A DNA stretch of 64,000 bases from Anthocerotibacter panamensis C109 (GTDB lineage Bacteria; Cyanobacteriota; Cyanobacteriia; Gloeobacterales; Anthocerotibacteraceae): NCBI RefSeq assembly GCF_018389385.1, contig NZ_CP062698.1, positions 933,501 through 997,500 on the forward strand. Reading direction: 5' to 3'. The notes under the pieces were generated by a model. The model was not told the DNA's origin, did not search any database, and saw nothing but the letters and a program-made list of their open reading frames with translations. Made by a program: the position numbers and the translations under genes. Numbering within the stretch: position 1 is the first letter of the stretch; the number at the start of each line of letters is the position of its first letter. This document shows positions 1 to 8,540 of the stretch, piece after piece.

Positions 1-1265
1 CGGTCCTCTATGGCAATGCCAACTTCAGCGCTTTGAGCTACGAATATGAAGGAACCAACCGCAACGTTAACGTCGCCCTCCCTCAATCGGGGACTGGGCT
101 ATTGACCACTCGGCTCACCGGCTTACTCGACCCTACAGGCCGCTCTGCCATTTTGCCAGGAACCAAAGACACCAATGCCCCTGAGGGGGATGGGGACACC
201 GACCCTCAGGCGGTGGGTGGTTATCTCTGGGATGCGGTGCTGCGAGCTGGCAAAACGGTGCGCAACTACGGTGTCTTTATGGACCTCGCCTACTACGGCA
301 CCCGCCAACTCGACCCAACGCAGCCTGACCCCACCAACCCGATCTATATCCCGATCTCAGCCACGCCCTTCGCTGCCAATCTCCCTCAAGCCGTGGAGAC
401 CAAACCCGTCCTGCGCAATAACAACACCGATGTGTATTACCGGGGCTTTGACCAAAAGAATGCTGATACCTATCTGTTTAACGAGTGGCTGCGCGAGTTT
501 CAGGGCTATGTCAGCAACGGCAACCTACCGAATCTGAGCCTGGTGCGCTTGGCCCATGACCACTTCGGAGCCTTTGGCAACCCTGTTGCCAACCTCAACA
601 CCCCGCAAGTGCAGATGGCTGACAACGACTACGCCCTGGGCAAACTGGTGGAAGCTGTCTCCAACTCCCCCTACTGGCGCGATACCGTCATCGCGGTGCT
701 CGAAGATGACTCTCAGGATGGTCCAGACCATATAGATTCCCATCGGTCCATCGCCTACCTTGTCTCGGCTTATACCAAACGCAAGGCAGTGGTGAGTACC
801 AACTACACGACCGTCAATATGCTGCGGACGATTGAAGACCTGCTCGGCATTGATCACCTGGCCCAGACAGACGCCAACGCCCAACCTATGGCGGATGTGT
901 TCACGTTCCGACCCGACTTCACGCCCTACCAAGCCGTCTTGCCGGGTATCCTCTGTACCAATGCCAATGGTGCTACGGCCTCGGCCCTTGGGTTAACGGC
1001 AGCCTGCCAAGGCACAAACGTGGTGAAATCGGCGGCTATTGCTCCTTTGCATAATGGCACATGGTGGACCGCCCAAACCCGCAACTTTGACTTTCACACC
1101 GAAGACCACCTCAACACGGGCAGTTTCAATCGCCTGTTGTGGAGCGGGATCAAGGGTGAAAAAATTGCGTATCCTACCGTGCGCACCGGTCTAAACCTGC
1201 GGGAGAATCGCCAGGCGCTACTCAACGCCTCGACCAGCAACCAGGAGTCTGCCCTGCTTAAGTAA
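1..1265 (+). CDS. Phosphoesterase-family (phospholipase C/alkaline phosphatase-like) protein, C-terminal part
   Basis: The reading frame is already open at base 3 and runs to the TAA ending at 1265, so this is the C-terminal 420 or so residues of a longer protein whose start lies outside the window. The TTG at 33 is not a credible start. The segment with LVRLAHDHFGAFG, then ADNDYALGKLVEAV, then LEDDSQDGPDHIDSHRS matches the end of the phosphoesterase fold of the PF04185 type, where acidic and histidine residues bind metal. Bacterial relatives are usually exported and often carry an N-terminal beta-propeller, which cannot be checked here. The substrate is unknown. The last 100 residues contain a cysteine-containing stretch not typical of the core fold. 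A hairpin follows at 1323. Family assignment is fairly firm; function is not. Confidence 0.75.
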   Translation, partial: VLYGNANFSALSYEYEGTNRNVNVALPQSGTGLLTTRLTGLLDPTGRSAILPGTKDTNAPEGDGDTDPQAVGGYLWDAVLRAGKTVRNYGVFMDLAYYGTRQLDPTQPDPTNPIYIPISATPFAANLPQAVETKPVLRNNNTDVYYRGFDQKNADTYLFNEWLREFQGYVSNGNLPNLSLVRLAHDHFGAFGNPVANLNTPQVQMADNDYALGKLVEAVSNSPYWRDTVIAVLEDDSQDGPDHIDSHRSIAYLVSAYTKRKAVVSTNYTTVNMLRTIEDLLGIDHLAQTDANAQPMADVFTFRPDFTPYQAVLPGILCTNANGATASALGLTAACQGTNVVKSAAIAPLHNGTWWTAQTRNFDFHTEDHLNTGSFNRLLWSGIKGEKIAYPTVRTGLNLRENRQALLNASTSNQESALLK

Positions 1266-1322
1266 TGCTGCTTACTGGCATGCGCTTGTGGGCTCAGGCG
1301 AACCGTCCATAAAAACCCCAGG

Positions 1323-1354
1323 CCCCCACGCCGACAGCACTATCAGCGTGGGGG
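1323..1354. terminator. Hairpin downstream of phosphoesterase gene, possible terminator
   Basis: A perfect 9-base inverted repeat (CCCCCACGC at 1323-1331, GCGTGGGGG at 1346-1354) with a 14-base loop lies 58 bases after the stop codon. There is no T-run on the plus strand. On the minus strand the hairpin is followed by GGGGTTTTTA, so it fits a minus-strand terminator better by sequence. Confidence 0.45.
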
Positions 1355-1559
1355 TCTACAAAAGGAGGGCTTCTCCAGGAGCATCTTGGTCATGGATCAT
1401 CCGACTGCCAATACTGGGGGAGGGAATCAGCCCCCAGCGCGTGTGAACAAGTTCTCCGCGCCCATCTTCACAGGGGGTCTTAATTCACCCCTGGCGACAG
1501 CCTCTGGCACCGCGAACGAATAACGCCCTAGCACGTTGGTAGGTTCATGAATCAGTGGC

Positions 1560-1763
1560 GTGAGTTGGATAAATGTATCGTGCCGCTTGTCTTCATCTCG
1601 CAAGGAAGGACACGTTGGCAGTCGTCGCCCCCAACTCAAACCACACCAGGAACAAGAAATTGTACAGTTGGTGAGTTCAGGGCAAAAGACTGCTGCCGCT
1701 GCCGCCCGACTTTTCAAGGTGCATCCGGCTACAGTGTCACGCTTACTTGCGTGCAACAGGTGA
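1560..1763 (+). pseudogene. Remnant of a serine recombinase C-terminal helix-turn-helix
   Basis: The 67-residue frame encodes, from about residue 14, a basic linker (SRKEGHVGSRRPQL) followed by KPHQEQEIVQLVSSGQ and a second helix pair ending FKVHPATVSRLLA. This is the pattern of the DNA-binding Hin/resolvase tail, where a Gly-Arg-Arg-Pro linker precedes a helix-turn-helix. No catalytic resolvase domain with its serine can be read in any frame upstream, and the first 13 residues do not match the family, so I call it a truncated remnant. A small free-standing DNA-binding protein is the alternative. The rest of 1266-1872 holds only the hairpin at 1323 and a short inverted repeat (AGTAGA 1836-1841, TCTACT 1849-1854) just after proA. 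Confidence 0.5.
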
Positions 1764-1872
1764 CTGCAATGGAACTTGGACCTTAAGTGCATTTACCGTT
1801 CCATTACTCCCCAAACCCCACCTTGCAGGATCTCCAGTAGAATTCCGCTCTACTAGCTAGCTCGCAAGCATC

Positions 1873-3114
1873 CTAACGGATCTGCCCATTGCCCTCTACG
1901 ACATATTTAGTCGTCGTCAGCTCCGGCAATCCTATCGGACCACGCGCATGGAGTTTCTGCGTCGAGATCCCGATCTCCGCCCCAAAACCAAACTCGAAGC
2001 CATCGGTGAATCGTGTCGAAGCATTGACATAGACCGCCGCCGCATCCACCTGCTGCTGAAACTGTTGGGCCTCGCTGTAAGACTGCGTGATAATACACTC
2101 TGAATGACGGGTTCCGTAGTGGTTGATCCACTCGATAGCCTCCGTGCTCGAATCCACCACCTTAATGGCAATAATGAGGTCTAAGTATTCCGTGGGCCAA
2201 TCCTCAGCCGTCGCCAGAGAAACTTCCGGTACGAGGGCTTGCGTCCGTTCACAGCCGCGCACCTTGACGCCTGCTTGCTGGAGCGCCTGAATCAGTGTTG
2301 GGAGTTGGTCCATGGCATTGCGGTGGATCAGGACTTTCTCGGCGGAATTGCACACCGAAGGGCGCTGAACTTTGGCATTCAAGACAATCGCTTGGGCCAT
2401 AGCCGGGTCCGCGCCCTGGTCTATATAGATATGACAGTTGCCCACTCCGGTCTCCAGAACCGGAACCGTCGCATACTGGGTGACGTAATGAATCAGCCCC
2501 GCTCCGCCGCGGGGGATGATCAAAGAAAGATAGGGAAGTTTGATCAGTTGCTCGACTATGGTGCGGTCTGTGCCCGGAATCTGTTGGATCGAGCCGCTGG
2601 GAATACCTTCAGCGTAGGCTGCCTCCTGCAACAGAGCACTGATCGCCTGGTTGGAGTGCTCCGCTTCCTTGCCCCCCTTGAGCAAAACTCCGTTACCAGA
2701 CTTGAGGCATAGACCGATCGCGTCCGCTGTGACATTGGGACGCGCTTCATAGATGACCCCGATCAAGCCCAAAGGCACACGGACTTGACGGATCTCCATA
2801 CCGTTGGGGTGCCGCCAACCGCGGCTGATTTGACCGATCGGGTCCGGCAGGCGGGCAATTTCCTCCAGCCCCACCGCCATAGCCTCGATCCGGTTTGGGT
2901 TGAGCTTGAGCCGGTCTAGTAAACCCTCCCCCAGACCCATCTCCCGTCCTGTTTCTAAATCCAGCGTGTTGGCCTGTAAAAGCTCCTGCTTACGTTCGCG
3001 TAGGACCGCCGCCATAGCCTTGAGCGCCTGATTTTTTTGGGTGGTAGAGACTAGAGCCAGTGCTTGGGTTGCAGTTAGGGCAATTCGCCCGAGAGTATCC
3101 AGATCCGTCATCAC
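1873..3114 (-). CDS. proA: Gamma-glutamyl phosphate reductase (proline biosynthesis)
   Basis: ProA reduces L-glutamyl 5-phosphate to glutamate semialdehyde with NADPH, the second step of proline synthesis in the cytoplasm. The 413-residue protein has the full family length. An aldehyde-dehydrogenase-like nucleotide-binding part includes GLIGVIYEARPNVTADA (about 117-132) and LKGGKEAEHSN. The catalytic cysteine is Cys255 in the motif KVQRPSVCNSAEKVL. The C-terminal segment TRFTDGFEFGFGAEIGIST is also typical. The protein begins MMTDLDTLGR; either of the first two methionines could be used. It is followed 17 bases upstream by the small zinc-ribbon gene on the same strand, so the two could be cotranscribed. 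No proB is nearby. Confidence 0.95.
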   Translation of the reverse strand: MMTDLDTLGRIALTATQALALVSTTQKNQALKAMAAVLRERKQELLQANTLDLETGREMGLGEGLLDRLKLNPNRIEAMAVGLEEIARLPDPIGQISRGWRHPNGMEIRQVRVPLGLIGVIYEARPNVTADAIGLCLKSGNGVLLKGGKEAEHSNQAISALLQEAAYAEGIPSGSIQQIPGTDRTIVEQLIKLPYLSLIIPRGGAGLIHYVTQYATVPVLETGVGNCHIYIDQGADPAMAQAIVLNAKVQRPSVCNSAEKVLIHRNAMDQLPTLIQALQQAGVKVRGCERTQALVPEVSLATAEDWPTEYLDLIIAIKVVDSSTEAIEWINHYGTRHSECIITQSYSEAQQFQQQVDAAAVYVNASTRFTDGFEFGFGAEIGISTQKLHARGPIGLPELTTTKYVVEGNGQIR

Positions 3115-3131
3115 TTCCTGCCTTCAGTAGC

Positions 3132-3539
3132 CTAGCGCCGCTGGCGCAACGTAAACCAAAACATCAACGCTGGGATCACCAGCAAAAACCCGGTCATCAG
3201 CGACCAGAGCACCATCCCCGGACCGCGGGGGAGACTCATCGAAGCGGGGAGCCATAACAACAACAACGGCAGGAGCACCACCAAAATCGCCGCGGGGAGG
3301 TACGTACTGTCGATCCCCCGGCTATCGTCGCGCCACATCGATCCCGTCCACTGCCACGCTTTTTTGTAGGGATAGCTGGTGGAGAGTTGTTCCAGGGTGA
3401 AATTTTCCTCGCTCAGCCCAAAGATCTGGTTACAGCGGTCGCAGCCAAAAGCCTCAGTAAGCACAATCGCTTTGAGTTGACCGCGCTTGCAGCGCGGGCA
3501 GGGGTAGTACTCATCCAGACTTATCTTCTCCGGCTTCAT
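3132..3539 (-). CDS. Small membrane protein with N-terminal zinc ribbon
   Basis: This 135-residue protein is not one I can name. The first 40 residues hold two Cys-X2-Cys pairs (CPRCKRG and CDRCNQIF), which would fold as a zinc ribbon. Residues about 80-130 form two strongly hydrophobic segments (ILVVLLPLLLLWLPA and a second ending ALMFWFTL), so the protein should be an inner-membrane protein with the zinc ribbon at one end and a basic tail (RQRR). It lies 17 bases upstream of proA on the same strand. The layout resembles conserved cyanobacterial hypothetical proteins; the function is unknown. Confidence 0.75.
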   Translation of the reverse strand: MKPEKISLDEYYPCPRCKRGQLKAIVLTEAFGCDRCNQIFGLSEENFTLEQLSTSYPYKKAWQWTGSMWRDDSRGIDSTYLPAAILVVLLPLLLLWLPASMSLPRGPGMVLWSLMTGFLLVIPALMFWFTLRQRR

Positions 3540-3741
3540 GGTGTGCCCTATCGCTATCCCAGAGATTCCAAAATTTTAGCAAACAGTCTTCTCATCCCTC
3601 CCTACCTTACACCCTGAGACACGTCTGAGAACTACGTCTGAAGGGCGGCAGCCAGCACCATACGAGCGTGGCGAAGCTATAGGCTATTACTTGTCCTTCA
3701 TAGGAGGATGGGGAGCCCGAGCCAACAGCCCTGGTTTTGCT

Positions 3742-3767
3742 CCCCAACCCCATTATTGGGGTTGGGG
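3742..3767. repeat. Perfect 10-bp inverted repeat in a gene-free stretch
   Basis: CCCCAACCCC (3742-3751) and GGGGTTGGGG (3758-3767) form a perfect stem with a six-base loop. It sits 75 bases beyond the stop codon of the ATP synthase gamma gene (minus strand), so it could end that transcript, but there is no clear T-run on either side. The rest of the 303-base gap 3540-3842 shows no gene that I can support. Confidence 0.6.
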
Positions 3768-3842
3768 CATAACTGAAAAAGCCCGCCATCTTGCAGCAGC
3801 CCGAGTCGATTTTCTGCATCCGTTACTCAAGCTGCTAGCAAG

Positions 3843-4787
3843 CTAGCTCATCGCCTCGGCACCGCCCACGACCTCCATGATCTGCTGGGTAATGCTGGCT
3901 TGACGGGCTTTGTTGTATTCCAGGGTGAGGCGGCTAATCAGCTTTTTGGCGTTGTCGGAGGCCGAACTCATCGCCGTCATCCGCGAAGCCAGTTCACTGG
4001 CTGCCGATTCCTGAAGGGCGCGCAGAATCTGGTTTTGCAGATAGAGGGGCAACAGCGCATCCAGAATTTCAATCGGATTTTGCTCGAAGATCATGTCCGG
4101 CGGCAAGTCGGTAAACGTAAGTTTTACTTTCTCGCGCGCGACCTGAAAGTTGCCCTCCTCCGTGGTCATACGGAAGATCTCATCCTCTTGGGTCAAAACC
4201 GTAGGGTCGATGGGAACAAGCGTCTGAATGACAGGCTTCGAGGCAATCAGAGAGACGAAACGGGTGTAGATCATCAGGACTTGGTCCACTTCTCCTGAGA
4301 GGAACGCTGAGAGCAACTCATCGGAGATCGCCAGTGCATCTTCGGCTCGGGGGACCTGCGGCAGGTTGCTGTAGGTCTTCTCGACAGTAAAGTTGGAGCG
4401 CCGGAAGAACGTTACGGCTTTGGTGCCCACCGGATAGACGCGGACTTCTTTGCCTTCGTCTTGCAGACGGCGGATCTCACTTACAGCCCGACGCAGGATG
4501 TTGGCATTGTAGCCCCCGCATAGGCCCCGATCGGAGCTGAGGATCAAGACCGCAACCCGTTTCACCTCGCGCGTGCGCAACAGCGGTAAGTCGGAACTCT
4601 CTAGAGTCAGGCGCGATTGCAAGCGGTAGATGACCGCAGCCAATTTATCAGCAAAGGGTCTCCTCCCCAACACCTGCTCTTGGGCTCGCCGCACCTTGGC
4701 AGCAGCGACTAGGCGCATTGCCTTGGTGATTTTTTGCGTATTGGTAACTGACTTGATCCGGTCTCGGATGCCGCGCAAATTCGCCAT
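3843..4787 (-). CDS. atpC: ATP synthase F1 gamma subunit
   Basis: The gamma subunit is the central rotor shaft of the F1Fo ATP synthase. The 314-residue protein starts MANLRGIRDRIKSVTNTQKI and ends in SRLTLEYNKARQASITQQI, the two helices of the coiled-coil shaft. Between about residues 195 and 235 it carries the extra segment found in cyanobacterial and chloroplast gamma subunits, here without the redox-active cysteine pair of chloroplasts, as expected for cyanobacteria. In many cyanobacteria this gene follows atpA; here it stands alone, with a divergent unrelated gene upstream and a gene-free stretch downstream. The name atpG is used for the same subunit in E. coli. Confidence 0.96.
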   Translation of the reverse strand: MANLRGIRDRIKSVTNTQKITKAMRLVAAAKVRRAQEQVLGRRPFADKLAAVIYRLQSRLTLESSDLPLLRTREVKRVAVLILSSDRGLCGGYNANILRRAVSEIRRLQDEGKEVRVYPVGTKAVTFFRRSNFTVEKTYSNLPQVPRAEDALAISDELLSAFLSGEVDQVLMIYTRFVSLIASKPVIQTLVPIDPTVLTQEDEIFRMTTEEGNFQVAREKVKLTFTDLPPDMIFEQNPIEILDALLPLYLQNQILRALQESAASELASRMTAMSSASDNAKKLISRLTLEYNKARQASITQQIMEVVGGAEAMS

Positions 4788-5006
4788 GACTGCCTTTGCA
4801 ATTTTTCTTTACGCATTTTATCATGAGCCGGTTTTGCACTCAAAAGTCTCGGGTAATCCTAGGTGCCACAAGTTTCTACGCAAATAACCTGAGTAAGACC
4901 GCGAGATGTAGCATAAAACAGCAGCTTTATCTTAAAAAATACCGAGGATTATCTCGCTTCTGTCCCCAGTTCTCTAGAATGGCGAAGTTGATGGGTACTA
5001 AAAACC

Positions 5007-5348
5007 ATGGCGTCTAAAGAGTCCAATGAGCAAAGTACAGAGCGCTTAGATAGCAAGTTGGACCAATTACAACGCGCCGTTGACAATTTGCCTGAGCGCC
5101 TTACGGCACTCCTTCAAGAACAATCCGTCAGCAGGAAATCTCGTCCAACCGGACTAGGTGATCTGCAAGCCATGACGTCCAAAGACGTCTTGAGCGATGA
5201 CGAACCCGGCATCTATCAACCCGGTGCCAATGGTCGCACCCTCTCGCCCGAAGCGCAGATTCAACGGCTCACAGCCCAGCTCACCGCCGCTTATAACCGT
5301 ATCGCTGCGCTTGAAGAGCAGCTATTGTACAAGCGCCATCTCGTCTGA
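5007..5348 (+). CDS. Small coiled-coil protein of unknown function
   Basis: The 113-residue product has no domain that I recognise. Residues 10-45 (ERLDSKLDQLQRAVDNL and following) and the C-terminal 30 residues (LTAQLTAAYNRIAALEEQLL) have heptad-like leucine spacing and should form two coiled-coil segments, separated by a Ser/Pro/Gly-rich linker. It looks soluble, with no signal peptide or membrane segment. It is divergent from the ATP synthase gamma gene (219-base spacer), and its last 27 bases overlap the end of panD on the other strand. A weak -10-like TAGAAT lies at 4975. Confidence 0.65.
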   Translation: MASKESNEQSTERLDSKLDQLQRAVDNLPERLTALLQEQSVSRKSRPTGLGDLQAMTSKDVLSDDEPGIYQPGANGRTLSPEAQIQRLTAQLTAAYNRIAALEEQLLYKRHLV

Positions 5349-5708
5349 GAGACCAGGATGGCGGACTTCCAAGATGTGGTTGTCGTCGTCTACCAAGACA
5401 ATATTAGGCCGGTAGGTCAGTAGTTCTGCCGGGGTAAATTGTCCATAGGCCAAGATAATAACTTTATCACCTGGGGCGGCAAGGCGAGCCGCTGCCCCAT
5501 TAAGAACGATGTCGCCTGAAGAACCGACCATGGCATAGGTCACGAGTCGGCTGCCATTGGTGACGTTGACGACATGCACCTGCTCATAGTTCTCAAAGCC
5601 CGCTGCTTCGAGCAAAACAGCGTCAATGGTGATACTGCCCACGTAACTAATGTCCGCAGCAGTAACGGTGGCGCGATGGATCTTCCCCGTCAAGAAGGTG
5701 CGTAGCAT
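5322..5708 (-). CDS. panD: Aspartate 1-decarboxylase precursor
   Basis: PanD makes beta-alanine from aspartate for pantothenate and coenzyme A synthesis. The enzyme is made as a proenzyme that cleaves itself to form a pyruvoyl cofactor. Starting at the ATG at 5708 gives 128 residues, MLRTFLTGKIHRATVT..., and places the cleavage motif at Tyr22-Val-Gly24-Ser25, the canonical Gly24-Ser25 position; a start 12 codons upstream is possible but would displace it. The motif NGAAARLAAPGDKVIILAYG is also typical. It lies 50 bases downstream of ppa on the same strand. The 3' end overlaps the convergent gene at 5007 by 27 bases. Confidence 0.95.
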   Translation of the reverse strand: MLRTFLTGKIHRATVTAADISYVGSITIDAVLLEAAGFENYEQVHVVNVTNGSRLVTYAMVGSSGDIVLNGAAARLAAPGDKVIILAYGQFTPAELLTYRPNIVLVDDDNHILEVRHPGLSDEMALVQ

Positions 5709-5758
5709 AGCCTGATTATCTCGTCTTCCACCGCCGTTACGCAAATGGGGGCGGCGGA

Positions 5759-6274
5759 CTACTTAGCGTACTGAGCTATCGCCTTGGCTACAAGCCCTTC
5801 GACTGCGGTGAGGTCCAACCAGCCGGTGATCTCGACGCTCTTTTTCTCCAGGCGCTTGTAGGTCAAGAAGAACTCGGAAATTTCGTCCAGACGGTGTTGG
5901 GCGATATCAGCCAGGGTTTTGACGGTACTGAAGCGCGGGTCTTTAGCCGGGACACAGAGGATCTTTTCGTCCCCCTCCCCCCCATCAATCATGCCCAGCG
6001 CCCCAATCGGGCGGGCGGCGATCAAGCAGCCAGGAAAGGTAGGTTGGTCAATCAGCACCATGGCATCGAGGGGATCGCCATCGTCGCCCAGGGTATTGGG
6101 GATGAAGCCATAGTCGGCAGGATAGTACACCGCTGAGTACAGCACACGGTCCAGGGCGAAAGTACCCAGATCTTTGTCGAATTCGTACTTGTTGTGGCTT
6201 CCCCCAGGGATCTCAATCAAGACATTTAAGATCCCAGGCTTGGGTTGGGGCGGGATTTTGCTTAGATCAATCAC
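5759..6274 (-). CDS. ppa: Inorganic pyrophosphatase (family I)
   Basis: This soluble enzyme hydrolyses pyrophosphate to two phosphates and so pulls biosynthetic reactions forward. The 171-residue length fits the prokaryotic hexameric family I enzyme. The metal-binding signature [14 protein letters not shown] is present at about residues 63-76, along with YELVE-type elements such as [10 protein letters not shown] near the start and [10 protein letters not shown]. The C-terminal part with KVEITGW-like sequence ([10 protein letters not shown]) is also usual. It is probably cotranscribed with panD downstream. Confidence 0.95.
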   Translation of the reverse strand: MIDLSKIPPQPKPGILNVLIEIPGGSHNKYEFDKDLGTFALDRVLYSAVYYPADYGFIPNTLGDDGDPLDAMVLIDQPTFPGCLIAARPIGALGMIDGGEGDEKILCVPAKDPRFSTVKTLADIAQHRLDEISEFFLTYKRLEKKSVEITGWLDLTAVEGLVAKAIAQYAK

Positions 6275-6373
6275 GGTTTTTCGCTCGTCTTCCGCCCGTC
6301 AGATTACCATAAACAGGAGCGGGACATAGCACCATCGGGGGAGATAGGGACGGCTTTTTATGGTCCAGAGGCT

Positions 6374-7084
6374 TCACCAGACTACGGGGATCAATCCCTC
6401 CAGCGCAATTCCCTCCGGGCTCACCCTAAAGCGATAGGGCAACACCAAGACGCCCCGACTGTGGGCAAGGCGCAATAGCCGTCCATATTCCGGGTCCGCT
6501 TTTTCTCCCGGAGCAAATACGGGACAGTCCCCGCGATTGACAAAAAAAACTATCGCTGCCGCCACACCCTGCTCCACCAAAAGTATCAACTCGCGCAGGT
6601 GCTTGTGCCCCCGCGTCGTCACTGTGTCCGGGAAGAGGGCGATTTTGCCCGCGCCGTAGGGGAGCGCCCAGGTCGTGTTTTTCACTTCGACATAAGTAGG
6701 TGCTGGACCACGAAGCAGGAAATCGATGCGGCTATGCTCTTCGCCATAGCGCACTTCCGGCTGGATCTCAGTATAGGGAGGCAGTCCGGGCAGTTGATGT
6801 TCTTTGAGCGCAAGGTGAATGATGCGGTTCGGCAAACTGGTGTTGATCCCCACCCAAGTCCCATCCACCTCAATCAATTCCCAGGTATAGAGCAAGGTCC
6901 GTCCCTTGGCAGTCGCCCGCGAAATACAGACCGGGCTACCGACTTGAGAGACTCCCGTCATCGGTCCTGTATTCGGACAGTGGGCAGTCACCACCTCCCC
7001 TGATTCCAGGGCGACCTCTGCAAAAAAACGCTTATAGCGACGCACCAAAGTCCCTTGGAGCAAAGGCGGGTAGCGGTAAATCAT
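6374..7084 (-). CDS. sfsA: SfsA family DNA/RNA nuclease-like protein
   Basis: The 236-residue protein from the ATG at 7084 has the layout of SfsA: an N-terminal OB-like part (LVRRYKRFFAEVALESGEVV and CPNTGPMTG) and a nuclease-like core with RIDFLLRG, YVEVKNTTWA and FPDTVTTRGHKHLREL. The Asp, Glu and Lys residues in these stretches form a PD-(D/E)XK-type site. SfsA was first described as a regulator of sugar fermentation in E. coli; its role in cyanobacteria is not settled. A longer frame upstream exists, but the chosen start is supported by a TGATG overlap with the stop codon of the DUF3285 gene, which implies coupled translation. Confidence 0.9.
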   Translation of the reverse strand: MIYRYPPLLQGTLVRRYKRFFAEVALESGEVVTAHCPNTGPMTGVSQVGSPVCISRATAKGRTLLYTWELIEVDGTWVGINTSLPNRIIHLALKEHQLPGLPPYTEIQPEVRYGEEHSRIDFLLRGPAPTYVEVKNTTWALPYGAGKIALFPDTVTTRGHKHLRELILLVEQGVAAAIVFFVNRGDCPVFAPGEKADPEYGRLLRLAHSRGVLVLPYRFRVSPEGIALEGLIPVVW

Positions 7085-7248
7085 CAGCGAAAGAACAGAC
7101 TCAAGCCCACCAAGAAGGCCATCGTCACCAGACTGGTCAAGAAAAAATGGAACAGGGAAGTACCCCGTTTTTTTACCATGTTGCGCATAGCCAGCTTGAC
7201 GTAGCTGGGCTTGGGCTCGGTGTTCGGGGTGGTTGTTTCCTGGCTCAT
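7084..7248 (-). CDS. DUF3285-type small membrane protein
   Basis: The 54-residue product has a polar N-terminus, the conserved-looking segment PSYVKLAMRNMVKKRGTSLF and one C-terminal membrane helix (HFFLTSLVTMAFLVGLSLFF). This matches my memory of the cyanobacterial DUF3285 family; the function is unknown. I chose the ATG at 7248 rather than a frame start 19 codons upstream because the conserved part begins just after it. Its stop codon overlaps the start codon of sfsA by one base. Confidence 0.75.
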   Translation of the reverse strand: MSQETTTPNTEPKPSYVKLAMRNMVKKRGTSLFHFFLTSLVTMAFLVGLSLFFR

Positions 7249-7348
7249 TGCGCCTATCCAAACTCTCTCCAATGTAACAGCCTCCACCAGTCTCGTAACA
7301 CCCACCCGCCGTGCGCTATCGTTAAGAGGAGGTTTTGGAGCGGGTGAG

Positions 7349-8491
7349 TTGAAAGTCGCGCTTCCGGTCGGAGTTTCGCGCTTAGACCGCTACCTTCTGT
7401 CAGAGATGGCACTGCCATTTTTGTTCGGGGTGGGGGCCTTTGTTTCGCTGGTCATGACAATCGGTTCGTTCTTTGAACTTGTCCGTCTCATGGTTGAGAG
7501 TGGTTTGCCTTTGGAGACAGCCGCCCGTATTTTCGGGTTGCGCCTGTGGGGATTTATTGTACTCACGTTCCCGATGTCTATGCTCCTCACGGCCCTGCTC
7601 GCCTATAGTCGTCTGAGTGCAGATAGCGAGATCGTTGCTCTCAAAGCCTGCGGGGTGAGTGCCTCGCGTCTGATAGCCCCGGCGCTGGTGATGAGTTTAT
7701 GCGTCACGGCGCTCACCTTCGTCTTTAACGAACAGATCGTGCCTTCTGCCAACTACGAAGCCAACGTCACTCTAGCGCGTGCCCTCAACCAAGACGCACC
7801 TTCTTTTAAGCGCAGCAACATCACCTACCAAGAGTTTGAAGACCGTCAGGGTCCAGATGGAAATTTTAGCCGCCAGTTGGCCCGCATCCTCTACGCCAAA
7901 AACTATGATGAGGGGGTGCTCCAAGAGATGACCGTCCTTGATTTTACCCAGGACAATCTGACGCAGATCGTCAAAGCCCAGCGCGGTACCTGGCTTCCCA
8001 AACAACAAAAGTGGCTCTTCGAGCAGGGGCGCATCTATACCATTGATAGCGCTGGCAGCTACCGCAACATCCTCCAGTTTGACAAACAGCAGGTCAATAT
8101 CTCGCACCGCCCCATTGACTGGATCGAAGGCAGCAAACGCCGTCCCGAAGAAATGACCATCCGGGAGCTTGGGCGCTTTATCCAACTCTCTGCGGACGCA
8201 GGTCAGGACACGCGCAGCCTGTGGGTCCAGTACTACCAAAAATTTTCCTTCCCGTTTGTCTGTGTGGCCTTTGCCTTGGTCGGGGCTACCTTAGGGATGC
8301 GCCCGCAGCGCACAACCCGCGCTGTCGGGCTCGGCTTGTGTATCCTCATCATCTTTGGCTATTATGTTTTCTCCGTTTTGGCGGGGGCTTGGGGACAGTT
8401 GGGCTATCTCACTCCAATAGTCGCTGCCTGGTTGCCCATTTTTGTCACCGTAGGGGTCGGTGGAATCCTCCTATGGCGGGTGTCTCGATAG
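7349..8491 (+). CDS. LptF/LptG-family permease
   Basis: This is a YjgP/YjgQ-type inner-membrane protein. In E. coli the LptF-LptG pair, with the LptB ATPase, extracts lipopolysaccharide from the inner membrane. The product has the family layout: LDRYLLSEMALPFLFG at the start, three membrane segments in the first 130 residues, a soluble beta-jellyroll region (about 140-280), and three C-terminal membrane segments, ending GVGGILLWRVSR. The frame is open further upstream, but the first conserved residues follow a TTG at 7349 that has GGAG eight bases upstream. An ATG at 7406 is the alternative and would cut off conserved residues. Cyanobacteria often have a single such gene. Start confidence is moderate. 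Confidence 0.85.
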   Translation: MKVALPVGVSRLDRYLLSEMALPFLFGVGAFVSLVMTIGSFFELVRLMVESGLPLETAARIFGLRLWGFIVLTFPMSMLLTALLAYSRLSADSEIVALKACGVSASRLIAPALVMSLCVTALTFVFNEQIVPSANYEANVTLARALNQDAPSFKRSNITYQEFEDRQGPDGNFSRQLARILYAKNYDEGVLQEMTVLDFTQDNLTQIVKAQRGTWLPKQQKWLFEQGRIYTIDSAGSYRNILQFDKQQVNISHRPIDWIEGSKRRPEEMTIRELGRFIQLSADAGQDTRSLWVQYYQKFSFPFVCVAFALVGATLGMRPQRTTRAVGLGLCILIIFGYYVFSVLAGAWGQLGYLTPIVAAWLPIFVTVGVGGILLWRVSR

Positions 8492-8540
8492 TGGACTTCC
8501 GTCCTCTGAGTGCGTAAGATAGCGAAAAACGAGGAAGCAC

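Noticed and set aside
33-35. TTG at 33 as the start of the first gene
   Set aside because: The frame is open to the window edge with coding-like sequence before it, so the gene begins outside the window.
1850-3848. Repeated GCTAGC words near the ends of proA and the gamma subunit gene
   Set aside because: Six-base words recur by chance and no longer repeat or shared context was found.
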